NCBI GenBank assembly: GCA_903970395.1
Contig: CAJCIM010000133.1
Span: 1 to 59,717 of the forward strand
Source of the DNA: Acidobacteriaceae bacterium
GTDB taxonomy: Bacteria > Acidobacteriota > Terriglobia > Terriglobales > Acidobacteriaceae
Direction: 5' to 3'
Length of the DNA stretch: 59,717 bases
Position numbers and translations under genes: made by a program. Under the pieces are notes generated by a model that saw nothing but the letters and a program-made list of their open reading frames with translations, did no database searches and was not told the origin of the DNA. Below are positions 45,692 through 54,859 of this stretch, one piece after another (position 1 is the stretch's first letter; each line of letters starts with the position of its first letter).

Positions 45692-47248
45692 ATGCAGCAT
45701 TTCGAATCTCAATCCGAACCATTCATGAGGGTGGCAACTCGTCCGGTGGCAGTCCTGTTTCTCGGCTGGCTTGCCGGATGCAGTTCAAGTCCGATTCCCG
45801 TCACGCAGGCGCCCGCACCTCCACCGAACGTGCAAATCTACTTCGCGCCGTATGTTGAAGGGAGCAGCGTTCCAATAGCCCCTCTGACTTATACCCTCGA
45901 CGATGTTGTGGGTGCTGATGGGACGGGGAATTTTTCACAGACAACCTACCGGCCTCAGACCCAACCCGGCCCTCAGGTTCTTAATGCCGGTAGTCTCGCG
46001 ATCGGACAGCGCGGCTTGCGAAGCCTCGGCGTTACAGCCACTTATAACTACATCAACAGTGGCACGCCTTCGTATGAGGCTACGACTTACAACCCGGCTC
46101 AACCCGGCAGCTTCGCAGTGGAACTTGCCGCTCAGGCCGGAGGGCTGGTGCAGATGGTTGGGCAGCCGGTCCAGCCTCTCGTCGCCGCGACGCAATGCCC
46201 TAATTTCTCTTCCGCGCAGACCTACCAGTTCATCACTATCCCGGCACCGGCGAGCGATCAACTCTCAGTCGGTCCACCCGGCGGCCCATCAACTTATGAG
46301 CCAGAGGGCAACTGGAACCCAACAACCGATACCGCATACGGCAGCGTGGACGTCATCTCCAGCGGCAGCACCGTCACATTCCAGAACATTCATCAGTACA
46401 TCCTGCCTCCTGCGGGGGGAGCGACAGCACCTCCAAAGCCTCCCCAGGAGCCGGCCCAGTTAAATGGTTCATCGATAACCGGAGCTTGCGGGCCCACGTT
46501 CTTTGGCAATACCATCAACGTTCCTGGGCAGTTAATCGTCACCGATCCTGGAAGCGGTCAATCGAGTCCGCCGCAGGCTGTGGTGGGCATCGGTCCGACC
46601 GGCCTTCTGGTCGAAGATAACGGGCACAATGGGCAGGACTTTCTACCCAATACGCCCAAGGCATTACCTGGCCTTCAATACAACAACGTTCTCGGCGCGG
46701 GTACTGGCGCCGTCGGCCTGCCTCAGCCGCCCAGCCCACTAGACACCAGCACAGTCGTCAGCAAACAATATCTTGGCTTCATCTATGAAGCCGGGAACAA
46801 CGACCAAGGTGTGACTGGGTCGTCGAACCTCGTCTCGTTCGGCTTCCCCAGTCTGCCCACCGGGACCACCGGTTGTCCGTCCGTAGACGCTGACGCCTCC
46901 AACTCTATCCTGATCTACGGCGGAGACTTCCCGGTGAACCCGAAGACGGGCCTGCCTGACCCTGGCCCCAACAATAGCAGTAACCCAAACTATCCGTATG
47001 GCAAATACGACTTCACCATCGACCTCGGCCCGCAGGACACTTCGAATAACGGCCTATATCGCCAGGCTAAAGTTTGCGTTGGCAAATCGTATCCGGGCAA
47101 TTCAACCGGCATCGCATATCCCTTCCAGGCCGTGGCCGTCGCCGGACAAGTGGGTAGCCAATATGCCATCTTCCTCATAGGGCAGTACTCCCCAACTGGG
47201 CTGGACTCCGCTCAGCCCTGGGCCATCTACCTCCTATCGTCGAATTGA
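45692..47248 (+). CDS. Uncharacterised lipoprotein closing the sigma-factor cluster
   Basis: 518 aa; AAAGAGGAAA precedes ATG 45692, 16 nt after the receptor stop. Lipobox LGWLAGC gives Cys30 (Cys19 if translation starts at 45725). The mature part begins SSSPIPVTQAPAPPPN (linker), then beta-rich sequence: YFAPYVEGSSVPIAPLTYTL, repeated NxG-S-T and QPGPQV-like motifs, and late IDLGPQDTSNNGLYRQAKV. It ends with AIFLIGQYSPTGLDSAQPW. I recognise no family. High Pro, Gly, Asn and Ser content fits an extracytoplasmic beta protein. Its position as last gene before a hairpin suggests a ligand-binding lipoprotein for the receptor, but there is no direct evidence for that. Confidence 0.8.
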   Translation: MQHFESQSEPFMRVATRPVAVLFLGWLAGCSSSPIPVTQAPAPPPNVQIYFAPYVEGSSVPIAPLTYTLDDVVGADGTGNFSQTTYRPQTQPGPQVLNAGSLAIGQRGLRSLGVTATYNYINSGTPSYEATTYNPAQPGSFAVELAAQAGGLVQMVGQPVQPLVAATQCPNFSSAQTYQFITIPAPASDQLSVGPPGGPSTYEPEGNWNPTTDTAYGSVDVISSGSTVTFQNIHQYILPPAGGATAPPKPPQEPAQLNGSSITGACGPTFFGNTINVPGQLIVTDPGSGQSSPPQAVVGIGPTGLLVEDNGHNGQDFLPNTPKALPGLQYNNVLGAGTGAVGLPQPPSPLDTSTVVSKQYLGFIYEAGNNDQGVTGSSNLVSFGFPSLPTGTTGCPSVDADASNSILIYGGDFPVNPKTGLPDPGPNNSSNPNYPYGKYDFTIDLGPQDTSNNGLYRQAKVCVGKSYPGNSTGIAYPFQAVAVAGQVGSQYAIFLIGQYSPTGLDSAQPWAIYLLSSN

Positions 47249-47823
47249 AGTAGGGCTGTGGAGCCACCTTAGCCGCAGCGGAAGGGTAATCGCGATGAAC
47301 AGATTTCCGAGATTTGGATTCGCTATGTACCTGGCGGTTGTGGCAGGTAAAGCACAAACCGTTGTACTCGAGGTCCTGATAGCGCAGGAACGTTAGATTT
47401 GGGGCTGTCCTCGCCTACTACCAAACCGTGGTAGTCATCTAGGACAGCCCCTTTCAAAATATCTGAATATTGAACCTGTAGCGGAGACGGTTGCCTGGCA
47501 AGCAGGCATAAGTTCACTCGTTGACTCCTTGCGATCTGCAAACTTCCGCTAATGCGGTCAGCTAGTCAGCCTTCAACCAACTGCGTCCTTTGTAGGTAAT
47601 TCCCACTGGATGTTGATAAATTATGACAATGATTGCGTTATCCATGTGATTATTTACCATTGATTCACAGCCGATAGCTATTTTAGTTTTGTCCGCTCCG
47701 TCTTGAGCGCAGCTTTGCTTCGAGGTACGGATCTGTTCAAAAAGAACAACGATAGAACGGGAGACGGTGTCCCTTTCTATCGCCCTTGTTCTACTTCACG
47801 CTTCGTCTGGAGGAGCGCCAATT
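47249..47823. other. Intergenic region holding a terminator and the promoter of the phosphatase operon
   Basis: About 575 bases between the sigma-factor cluster and the phosphatase. Apart from the hairpin at 47401-47451 I see no gene. The stretch 47590-47700 is AT-rich (TTGATAAATTATGACAATG) and is a likely promoter region; exact boxes cannot be fixed. Confidence 0.4.
47401..47451 (+). terminator. Two-part hairpin, probable terminator of the sigma-factor cluster
   Basis: GGGGCTGTCCT (47401-47411) pairs with AGGACAGCCCC (47441-47451), 11 bp; inside it ACTACC (47417-47422) pairs with GGTAGT (47430-47435). CTTTCAAAAT follows, so the T-tract is weak. It lies about 150 nt after the last lipoprotein stop. 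Confidence 0.6.
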
Positions 47824-49221
47824 TTGCTGCAATCGTCGTTACGCCATCCCGTTCTCCTGTTGATCTTTGCTGCCCCCTTAATATCGTTGGAACTCACTGC
47901 CGAGGCGCAGTCCAAGCCTCCATCGGTGCCGTTGTCTGAATCGATCCTGGCTCGCATCCCAACTGCTTACCGCGCCGAGGTAAGCGCGAAGATCAGGCAG
48001 ACCGAAGAGATCCAGCAGCAGGCCGAAAAGATGCCGGGCGATGAACTCGTCGCAACCGTGCTCCACGTTCTCGGGGATATGCCCTCGGAGTCCACGTTCC
48101 TGCTCGACCAGCTCGAAAGAGAGCCCTCGACGGCTCTCCGCATCGACCTCATTCAAGCACTCGAAAAGCACTGGCAAAGCAACCAGGATCTGTCGGTCCT
48201 TGAGAGTCATGCAGCGTCCGACGCTGACGTGACCGTCTCGATCGCCGCCGCCGAGATGCTCAAGACTATCCGCATCGACTCTCTGAACCGTCTGCTGAAC
48301 ACCCGAATGGGGGCGGCCATGGCCGCCCGCGACGCGCGCAGCACGGGTCTCGTGCTTGACGAGCAAAAGCTGCTGCAGCAGACGCGCTACGGCATCGCCT
48401 TTCCATCATTCATGCGTGTTCCGCCTCCACTCTTCTCTGTCGTCCCGGCAGCCAAGCCGATTCGGGTCTTGGCGTTTGGGGACTTTGGAACCGGCTCAGC
48501 AGCGCAGAAGCAGACCGCAGCGGCGATGGTGGCTTATCACAAGACCCATCCGTTTGACTTTGGCTTAACTCTCGGCGACAACTTCTACGTGCGCGGCATG
48601 TCAAGCCCCGACGATCCGCGTTGGCAGACGCAGTGGGAACAGCTATACAGCCCAATGCACATTCCGTTCTATGCCGTGCTCGGCAATCATGACTGGAGCG
48701 GCCCCGATAGCCCGGCGGCAGAGGTGCTTTACTCGGCCAAAAGTCAAAGCTGGCATATGCCTTCGCCGTACTACACGTTCACCGCCGGTTCGGTACAGTT
48801 CTTCGCATTCGACACTCCAGGGATCGATGAGGCAGAGCTGAAGTGGCTGGATGAGGAATTGACCAAGAGCACCGCGCAGTGGAAAGTCGTCTACGGCCAC
48901 TATCACATCTATTCGGCGACACGCGGCGACAACAAAGAGCTCATCGCAAGGCTTCTACCCGTACTAAAAAAACACAACGTCGATGTCTATCTGAATGGTC
49001 ACGACCACAACCTGCAGGAGCTGCGTCCAGAGGGAAGCGTCCACTTCTTTGTCAGTGGCGGAGGCGGCGCTGGTCTCTACGAGATGAATCCGTATGACCG
49101 CTCCGTCTTTCGGCAGAAGGTCAACGGCTTCACGGTTCTTGAGGCCGATAACAATACCCTTGCAATTCTTTTTGTTGGCACGGATGGAAGTGAACTCTAT
49201 CGTCGCACCCTCACCAAATAA
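47824..49221 (+). CDS. Exported metallophosphoesterase (purple acid phosphatase-like)
   Basis: Calcineurin-like phosphoesterase of 465 aa. I take TTG 47824 as start because GGAGGAG lies 8 nt upstream and translation then begins directly with a Sec signal (LQSSLRHPVLLLIFAAPLISL); the frame also opens at GTG 47767. Residues ~35-195 are helical with HEAT-like look (DLIQALEKHWQSNQDLSVLE), unusual for the family. The catalytic domain has metal ligands in FGDFGTGS (Asp220), LTLGDNFYVRGM, LGNHDW (Asn288, His289), YGHYHIYS and NGHDHNLQ (His393, His395), the TRAP/ACP5-like pattern. It probably releases phosphate from phosphomonoesters. It ends 7 nt before the multicopper oxidase start. Confidence 0.9.
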   Translation: MLQSSLRHPVLLLIFAAPLISLELTAEAQSKPPSVPLSESILARIPTAYRAEVSAKIRQTEEIQQQAEKMPGDELVATVLHVLGDMPSESTFLLDQLEREPSTALRIDLIQALEKHWQSNQDLSVLESHAASDADVTVSIAAAEMLKTIRIDSLNRLLNTRMGAAMAARDARSTGLVLDEQKLLQQTRYGIAFPSFMRVPPPLFSVVPAAKPIRVLAFGDFGTGSAAQKQTAAAMVAYHKTHPFDFGLTLGDNFYVRGMSSPDDPRWQTQWEQLYSPMHIPFYAVLGNHDWSGPDSPAAEVLYSAKSQSWHMPSPYYTFTAGSVQFFAFDTPGIDEAELKWLDEELTKSTAQWKVVYGHYHIYSATRGDNKELIARLLPVLKKHNVDVYLNGHDHNLQELRPEGSVHFFVSGGGGAGLYEMNPYDRSVFRQKVNGFTVLEADNNTLAILFVGTDGSELYRRTLTK

Positions 49222-49228
49222 ATTGCTC

Positions 49229-50635
49229 ATGAATGATAGGCGCTTGACGCGCCGCGGCTTTCTCTCTGGAGCTGCGGCGGCTCTCACCGGACTTGCCGCA
49301 GTCCCCGCATGGGCAGCTCGCAGTGTGCCAGCCGATATAACACTGCGCATTGGCCCGATAAAGGTCGACGTCGCTCCCGGAAGGACGATCCTCACTACGG
49401 GATACAACGGCGCAGCACCGGGGACCCTGATTCGTCTGCAGGAAGGCGTCCCTGTCACCGTGGACCTTTTCAATAACACAGACACTCAGGAGTATGTGCA
49501 CTGGCATGGATTTCCATTGAGTGCGGCCCTCGATGGCACGCAGGACGAGAACAGTCTTCCTGTTCCTCCATATGGGCATCTCCGCTATCGCATGACTCCG
49601 CAGGTTGCCGGCTCGCGATGGGTTCATTCGCATGTGATGACGATGGACAACCTCACCGCAGGCGTATACAGCGGCCAGTTCTCCTTTGTCTATGTTGAGC
49701 CGAAGGAGAATCCCGGTCGCTATGACCAGGAGATCTTTCTCTCCACGCATGAATGGGAGCCTTTCTTCATCGATATGGACAACGATGAAGATCTCTCTGC
49801 CGTGGAGGAGTTCGGCGAAACCGATTGGGGTCCCAGCACGGTCGAGGTCGGATACCGCATCGGTTCGATCAATGGCAAATCGCTTGGCCACGGGGAACCA
49901 ATTCGTGTAAGAGAAAGGCAGCGCGTTCTGCTTCACATTCTCAACGCCAGCGCGACCGAAAATATTCAGATTGCTCTTCCTGGTCACGAATTTCTTGTCA
50001 CCGCATTGGATGGAAATCCCGTGCCGCAGCCTCGTAAAGTTCCTTCGCTTGATTTGGGAGCTGGCGAACGCATCGACACAATCGTCGAGATGAACCATCC
50101 TGGCGTGTGGATTCTGGGCTCGACTAACGACGACGTGCGCGGCGCGGGTCTCGGCATCTTAGTTGAGTATGCAGGCTGCCGCGGCATTGAAAGGAGAGCG
50201 CGCGCTACCGTTGCGCCGTGGGATTACGCGCAGTTTAGTTTTCCTGGGCCGCAGCCGTCTGCCGACGTAATACTACCGATGGTCATCGCGCGTGTCCCTC
50301 CCGGCGAGAACGGCATGGAACGATGGACGATCAACGGTAAGAGCTATCGTTCATCAGACCCGCCAATGGCTTTGCACAAGGGCGTGCGCCATCGCTTCGC
50401 ATTTCACAACACTAGTTCCGACGCACACCCACTGCATCTTCATCGCAGCTCGTTTGAGCTGACGTCTATTGACGGCAAGGCCACCCGCGGCCTCCTGAAG
50501 GATGTTGTGCTCATCGGCGCCCACCAGCGGATGGAACTCGATTGGACGCCCGAGGGAGAAGGCCCGACGCTCTTTCATTGCCACAACCAATTCCATATGG
50601 ATTGCGGATTGCAGATGTTGTTTGACGTGACGTAG
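49229..50635 (+). CDS. Tat-exported multicopper oxidase
   Basis: 468 aa; starts 7 nt after the phosphatase stop. The frame extends upstream but MNDRRLTRRGFLSGAAAA is a textbook Tat signal (twin Arg in RRLTRRGFLSG). Three cupredoxin domains. Copper ligands: HWHG (His91, His93) and WVHSHV in domain 1, HPLHLH in domain 3, and FHCHNQFHMDCGLQM near the C-terminus (His450, Cys451 for T1 copper, His452, His456). The pattern places it with laccase/CueO-like oxidases that oxidise phenols or metal ions with oxygen. Being between a phosphatase and an alpha-mannosidase is odd for a copper-resistance enzyme and suggests a role in opening a phenol-linked or metal-containing substrate, which is inference. 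Confidence 0.92.
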   Translation: MNDRRLTRRGFLSGAAAALTGLAAVPAWAARSVPADITLRIGPIKVDVAPGRTILTTGYNGAAPGTLIRLQEGVPVTVDLFNNTDTQEYVHWHGFPLSAALDGTQDENSLPVPPYGHLRYRMTPQVAGSRWVHSHVMTMDNLTAGVYSGQFSFVYVEPKENPGRYDQEIFLSTHEWEPFFIDMDNDEDLSAVEEFGETDWGPSTVEVGYRIGSINGKSLGHGEPIRVRERQRVLLHILNASATENIQIALPGHEFLVTALDGNPVPQPRKVPSLDLGAGERIDTIVEMNHPGVWILGSTNDDVRGAGLGILVEYAGCRGIERRARATVAPWDYAQFSFPGPQPSADVILPMVIARVPPGENGMERWTINGKSYRSSDPPMALHKGVRHRFAFHNTSSDAHPLHLHRSSFELTSIDGKATRGLLKDVVLIGAHQRMELDWTPEGEGPTLFHCHNQFHMDCGLQMLFDVT

Positions 50636-50693
50636 GCGACAACGGAGCCTCGCGTTGCTTTGTGCTTAAACGATTTTCAGGGAGAGATTCAAA

Positions 50694-53600
50694 ATGGTTG
50701 TTGCGTTCCGTGCTCTTTGCGCCTCTGTGCGGCACCCTTTGCGATCCGTTGCAACAGCAGCGGCGATGTTGGCCTTCGTCACGACAGCCTATGGTCAGAC
50801 CATGGCCGCACCGGACATCACACGGACGCCTACACTTTTCATCGTCCCATATGCTCATCTGGATACCCAATGGAGATGGGAGTTTCCGCAGACCATCAGC
50901 CAGTTCCTTCCTAAAACGATGCAGTCGAACTTCGAGTACATGGATAAATATCCGCACTATGTCTTCAACTGGACCGGCGCGAATCGTTACCGCTTGATGA
51001 AGGAGTATTTCCCCAACGACTATGCGCGAATCAAGGGATATGTTGAGCGTGGACAGTGGTTTCCCGCAGGCTCTTCGGTGGAAGAGGGCGACGTGAACTT
51101 GCCCAGCGCTGAAGGAATCTTCCGTCAGGTGCTGTATGCCAATGCGTATTTTCGCCATGAGTTCGGCAAGGCTAGCAACGAATTTATGCTGCCAGATAGT
51201 TTCGGATTTCCAGCTTCGCTGCCTACGATCCTTGCTCACGCCGGACTCAAGGGATTTTCGACCCAAAAGGTCGGTGGGCGCTGGCCCGCGGTCCCGGTAG
51301 CAGGTGGCCCCGATTCAGTCGAACAAACACCGGACGGCGTACCCTTCAACGTCGGCGTGTGGGTTGGGCCAGACGGAAAGAGCGTGATTGCGGCATTGCA
51401 TCCTGGGGCGTATGGCAGCAGCATCTACACCGACATAAGTGAAGCTCCCAGCACGTCCATGGAACAGACACTGCTAAGCAGCGAGCAAAAGCCACCGCTC
51501 ACCGACGAGCAGGCCAATGCGCTTCACCGTCTTGTCGCGGCCGATACAGACTGGGTAAAGCGCATCGACATTGATGGCAAGGCGTCAGGCGTATTCGCTG
51601 ATTACCGCTACGTGGGTATCGGAGACATCGGAGGAGCGCCGCAGGAGTCTACGGTCAAACTCCTTGAATCCATTACAACCCACACCGACACAATCCTGCC
51701 GGCCCTGCCCAAGCTGAACGGCGCGCCGGCCTTCCCTGCACATTCGGTCACGATACGCGTGGGAGAAGGTCCGGTGCATGTGGTTGAATCTTCCGCCGAT
51801 CAGATGTTCCGTGCGATCACGCCCGAGCTAGCCTCGCACATGCCGCACTATGAGGGCGATCTAGAACTAACCGATCACTCTGCCGGATCGCTTACGTCGC
51901 AGGCATATCACAAGCGATGGATCATCAAGGATGAGAATCTTGCCGATGCCGCGGAGAAGGCTTCGATCGCCGCGCAGTGGCTTGGCGCGCGTGTTTATCC
52001 GCAGCAGCGTCTGAATGACGCATGGATGCTCTCGCTGGCCGGGCACTTTCACGACACGGCTGCGGGGACATCGACGCCGCGCGCCTATCAGTACACATGG
52101 AATGATGACGTGATCGCAGCGAATCAGTTTGCTGCTGTGCTTACCAATGCAAGCGCTGCTGTTGCTTCCAGTCTCGATACGCGCACACAAGGCGTTCCTG
52201 TCGTGGTCTACAACCCGCTCAACATCGCTCGCCAGGATCTGGTCGAGGCTGCAGTTGTCTTTCCTGGTGGCGCTCCTAAGGCAGTATGCGTCTATGGTCC
52301 CGACGGGAAGGAGACGCCGGCGCAGTGGGAAGACGGCAAAGTAGTATTCCTGGCGAGCGTTCCCTCGGTTGGCTATGCCGTCTTCGATGTGCGGCCGGTC
52401 GCGAGGGCAGCGGCGAATAAAGAACTGCACGCATCTGAACGCTCGCTCGAAAACCGGCGTTATCTCGTACTAGTCAACAATGATGGCGATGTATCGAGTG
52501 TCTATGACAAGAAGCTCGGCAGGGAACTCCTCTCCGCCCCTCTCAGGCTTTCAATTTCCACCGACATACCTCGCAACTACCCGGCTTGGAACATGGACTT
52601 CGCACAGGAGCAGGCACCACCGCATAGCTTTGTCAGCGGACCTGCGCAGATTCGCATCACTGAGAATGGCCCAGCGCGCATCTCGCTCGAAGTGACGCGC
52701 CAAGCCGAAGGCTCGCGGTTTGTCCAGACAGTCAGCCTCGCAGCGGGCGATGCTGGCAACCGTGTCGATCTTCACGATTCCATCGACTGGAAGACTGCGG
52801 GTGCCAATCTCAAAGCCGACTTTTCGCTAAGCGCTTCCAATCCGAAAGCAACCTATAGCTGGGATATCGGCACAATCGAGCGGTCCAACTCGCAACCGCG
52901 GCAATATGAGGTCGCCTCGCATCGCTGGATCGACCTGACCGACAACAGCAGAAGCTTTGGCGTTACTCTGCTGACTGATGTAAAGATCGGCTCAGACAAA
53001 CCCAGCGATCAGAAGATTCGCGTGACTCTGTTGCGTTCTCCCGGAGCCAGACCTAGCGCCGACGGCCATCCCAGCAACTACAGCGACCAGACTACTCAGG
53101 ACTGGGGACATCACGAGATTGCACTCGGCCTCGCCGGCCACTCAGGCGACTACCGCCAGGAACAGACGATGTGGCAGGCCTACCGCCTCAACGATCCGCT
53201 GATCGTCTTTACAACCGAGAGGCATCCAGGCACACTTGGCAAAACTCTCTCACTCGTCCGTGTCAGCGATCCCGCAATTCGTGTGCTCGCTTTCAAAAAG
53301 GCGGAGGATAGCGACGAGCTTATCCTCCGCATGGTCGAACTGAACGGCAAGTCGATGCCAAACCTGCGCGTCTCCTTTGTTGCGCCGGTCGCGTCGGCGC
53401 GCGAGATCAACGCGCAGGAGGAACCGATCGGACCCGCAGAGGTGAGTGGCGGCGACCTCACAACATCCTTCACGCCGTATCAGCCGCGCACCTTCGCTCT
53501 GCGCCTCGCACCGCCGCAAGCTCCACTTGCGCGCCCGCGCGCGCAATCAGTCGCACTGCATTACGACCATGCCATCGCCAGCAACGATGGGACGGAGATA

Positions 53601-54269
53601 AAAGACGGCGGCATCGACGGCAAAGGAAGTGCGTTGCCCGCCGAAATGCTTCCGGCTTCGATCGACTATGGTCCGGTCCGGTTCGAGCTTGCCGCCGCCC
53701 GGACCGGCGCGCAAAACGCTGTCACGGCCAGTGGCCAAACCATCGCACTCCCTCCCGGTCGATTCAACCGCATTTATATGCTGGCAGTGGCATCCTCCGA
53801 GGATGATCAGAAAGCGCTTTTCCGCGTGGGGAATCGCGCTACCGAGTTGAACATTCAATCGTGGACCGGTTGGATTGGACAGTGGGACACGCGCATCTGG
53901 AAGAACGCACCGGACCGAGATTGGGCCGTGTCTGCCAATCTCGCCACATGGAGCCCCCGCGATTGGACGAGCGAGCCCCGGCCAACATGGCGCTATCCCA
54001 ACGACTACGTTGGATTGAAGCCAGGCTACATCAAACAGGCTCCACTCGGCTGGTACGCGTCTCACTACCACACGGCAGAGGGACTTAACGAGCCGTACCA
54101 GTATTCCTACCTCTTTGTGTACTCGCTCGATCTACCTGCGGGAGTTCGCACACTTAGTCTCCCAAAAAACGATAAGATTCATATTTTGTCGCTCACAGTC
54201 GCCGTCGACGACCCATCTTTAATCTCCGCGTCCCCACTGTTCGATATGCTGGGTCGTTCGGAGCCGTGA
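50694..54269 (+). CDS. Exported glycoside hydrolase family 38 alpha-mannosidase
   Basis: 1191 aa; ATG 50694 preceded by AGGGAGA. Signal peptide ATAAAMLAFVTTAYGQ. GH38 catalytic domain from residue ~45: VPYAHLDTQWRWEF with zinc ligands His55 and Asp57, then LPDSFGFPASLPTI with the probable nucleophile Asp168, and LAGHFHDTAAGTS with the fourth zinc ligand His453. A long C-terminal beta-sandwich region completes the fold and is followed by an extra ~120-residue beta domain (RFNRIYMLAVASSEDDQK; SHYHTAEGLNEPYQYSY). Exo-acting alpha-mannosidase, probably on mannan or high-mannose glycan ends. It lies 58 nt after the multicopper oxidase and convergent with the Gfo/Idh/GH92 cluster, so both sides of 54.3 kb concern mannose. 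Confidence 0.94.
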   Translation: MVVAFRALCASVRHPLRSVATAAAMLAFVTTAYGQTMAAPDITRTPTLFIVPYAHLDTQWRWEFPQTISQFLPKTMQSNFEYMDKYPHYVFNWTGANRYRLMKEYFPNDYARIKGYVERGQWFPAGSSVEEGDVNLPSAEGIFRQVLYANAYFRHEFGKASNEFMLPDSFGFPASLPTILAHAGLKGFSTQKVGGRWPAVPVAGGPDSVEQTPDGVPFNVGVWVGPDGKSVIAALHPGAYGSSIYTDISEAPSTSMEQTLLSSEQKPPLTDEQANALHRLVAADTDWVKRIDIDGKASGVFADYRYVGIGDIGGAPQESTVKLLESITTHTDTILPALPKLNGAPAFPAHSVTIRVGEGPVHVVESSADQMFRAITPELASHMPHYEGDLELTDHSAGSLTSQAYHKRWIIKDENLADAAEKASIAAQWLGARVYPQQRLNDAWMLSLAGHFHDTAAGTSTPRAYQYTWNDDVIAANQFAAVLTNASAAVASSLDTRTQGVPVVVYNPLNIARQDLVEAAVVFPGGAPKAVCVYGPDGKETPAQWEDGKVVFLASVPSVGYAVFDVRPVARAAANKELHASERSLENRRYLVLVNNDGDVSSVYDKKLGRELLSAPLRLSISTDIPRNYPAWNMDFAQEQAPPHSFVSGPAQIRITENGPARISLEVTRQAEGSRFVQTVSLAAGDAGNRVDLHDSIDWKTAGANLKADFSLSASNPKATYSWDIGTIERSNSQPRQYEVASHRWIDLTDNSRSFGVTLLTDVKIGSDKPSDQKIRVTLLRSPGARPSADGHPSNYSDQTTQDWGHHEIALGLAGHSGDYRQEQTMWQAYRLNDPLIVFTTERHPGTLGKTLSLVRVSDPAIRVLAFKKAEDSDELILRMVELNGKSMPNLRVSFVAPVASAREINAQEEPIGPAEVSGGDLTTSFTPYQPRTFALRLAPPQAPLARPRAQSVALHYDHAIASNDGTEIKDGGIDGKGSALPAEMLPASIDYGPVRFELAAARTGAQNAVTASGQTIALPPGRFNRIYMLAVASSEDDQKALFRVGNRATELNIQSWTGWIGQWDTRIWKNAPDRDWAVSANLATWSPRDWTSEPRPTWRYPNDYVGLKPGYIKQAPLGWYASHYHTAEGLNEPYQYSYLFVYSLDLPAGVRTLSLPKNDKIHILSLTVAVDDPSLISASPLFDMLGRSEP

Positions 54270-54859
54270 AGCAATTTCTCTGGAAAGTGCCAGCGAAGCT
54301 AGGGGCAGAAGTCAAAGTGCCTGCCGAATTGATGACGCCAAATCCGCTTTCGCCAGTAACTGCTGTATTCGTTTATCCCGTTGAGCCGAACTTCGACCTA
54401 GTCGGCCTCGGCTTTCCTGCTCCGATGTTGGAGTATCTATTTGCTCACCGCTCTCTGGCCAATAACAACCGGCTGCGCCAGCGGCGGTTAGGGCAGCCAA
54501 GTGGGTATAGTTGACCCATGCGGACGAGAATCGACGCATGGCGAACGATAGAGGTCAGGCTGGCTCCCACACTGATCAGCCCGTGGCCATTCATAGCTGC
54601 GCTACACTAACTCCTCACTGGTACAAAACATCGGGCAATCCACGCCTTCCATGAGCACGTTGCTGTTCTCCTTGTTTCAATATGTCTCTCATTCACTGGT
54701 ACAAAGCAAGCTGGGCAGGCCACAACGGGCGTGGTGCAACCATGCTGACCTCGAATTCAAAGCTTTCGTCGGAGCGAATGCCCTCGTGCCGAAACGGGAG
54801 TGGCATCGAGATCAAACGCGGAGGCAACAGAGTTCTAGGTACTCCCCGACCGATCTTCG
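54270..54859. other. Convergent intergenic region, no gene recognised
   Basis: About 590 bases between the GH38 stop and the convergent Gfo/Idh stop. Short frames do not resemble known proteins. Two copies of CACTGGTACAAA, at about 54617 and 54696, form a direct repeat ~80 bp apart; their meaning is unknown. No convincing terminator hairpin was found for either gene. Confidence 0.4.

Noticed and set aside
49211-50098. 295-aa minus-strand frame opposite the multicopper oxidase
   Set aside because: The opposite strand has all copper-ligand motifs and a Tat signal; this frame has none.
54266-54514. Short plus-strand frame starting at GTG over the GH38 stop
   Set aside because: No ribosome site and no recognisable family; composition is compatible with chance.
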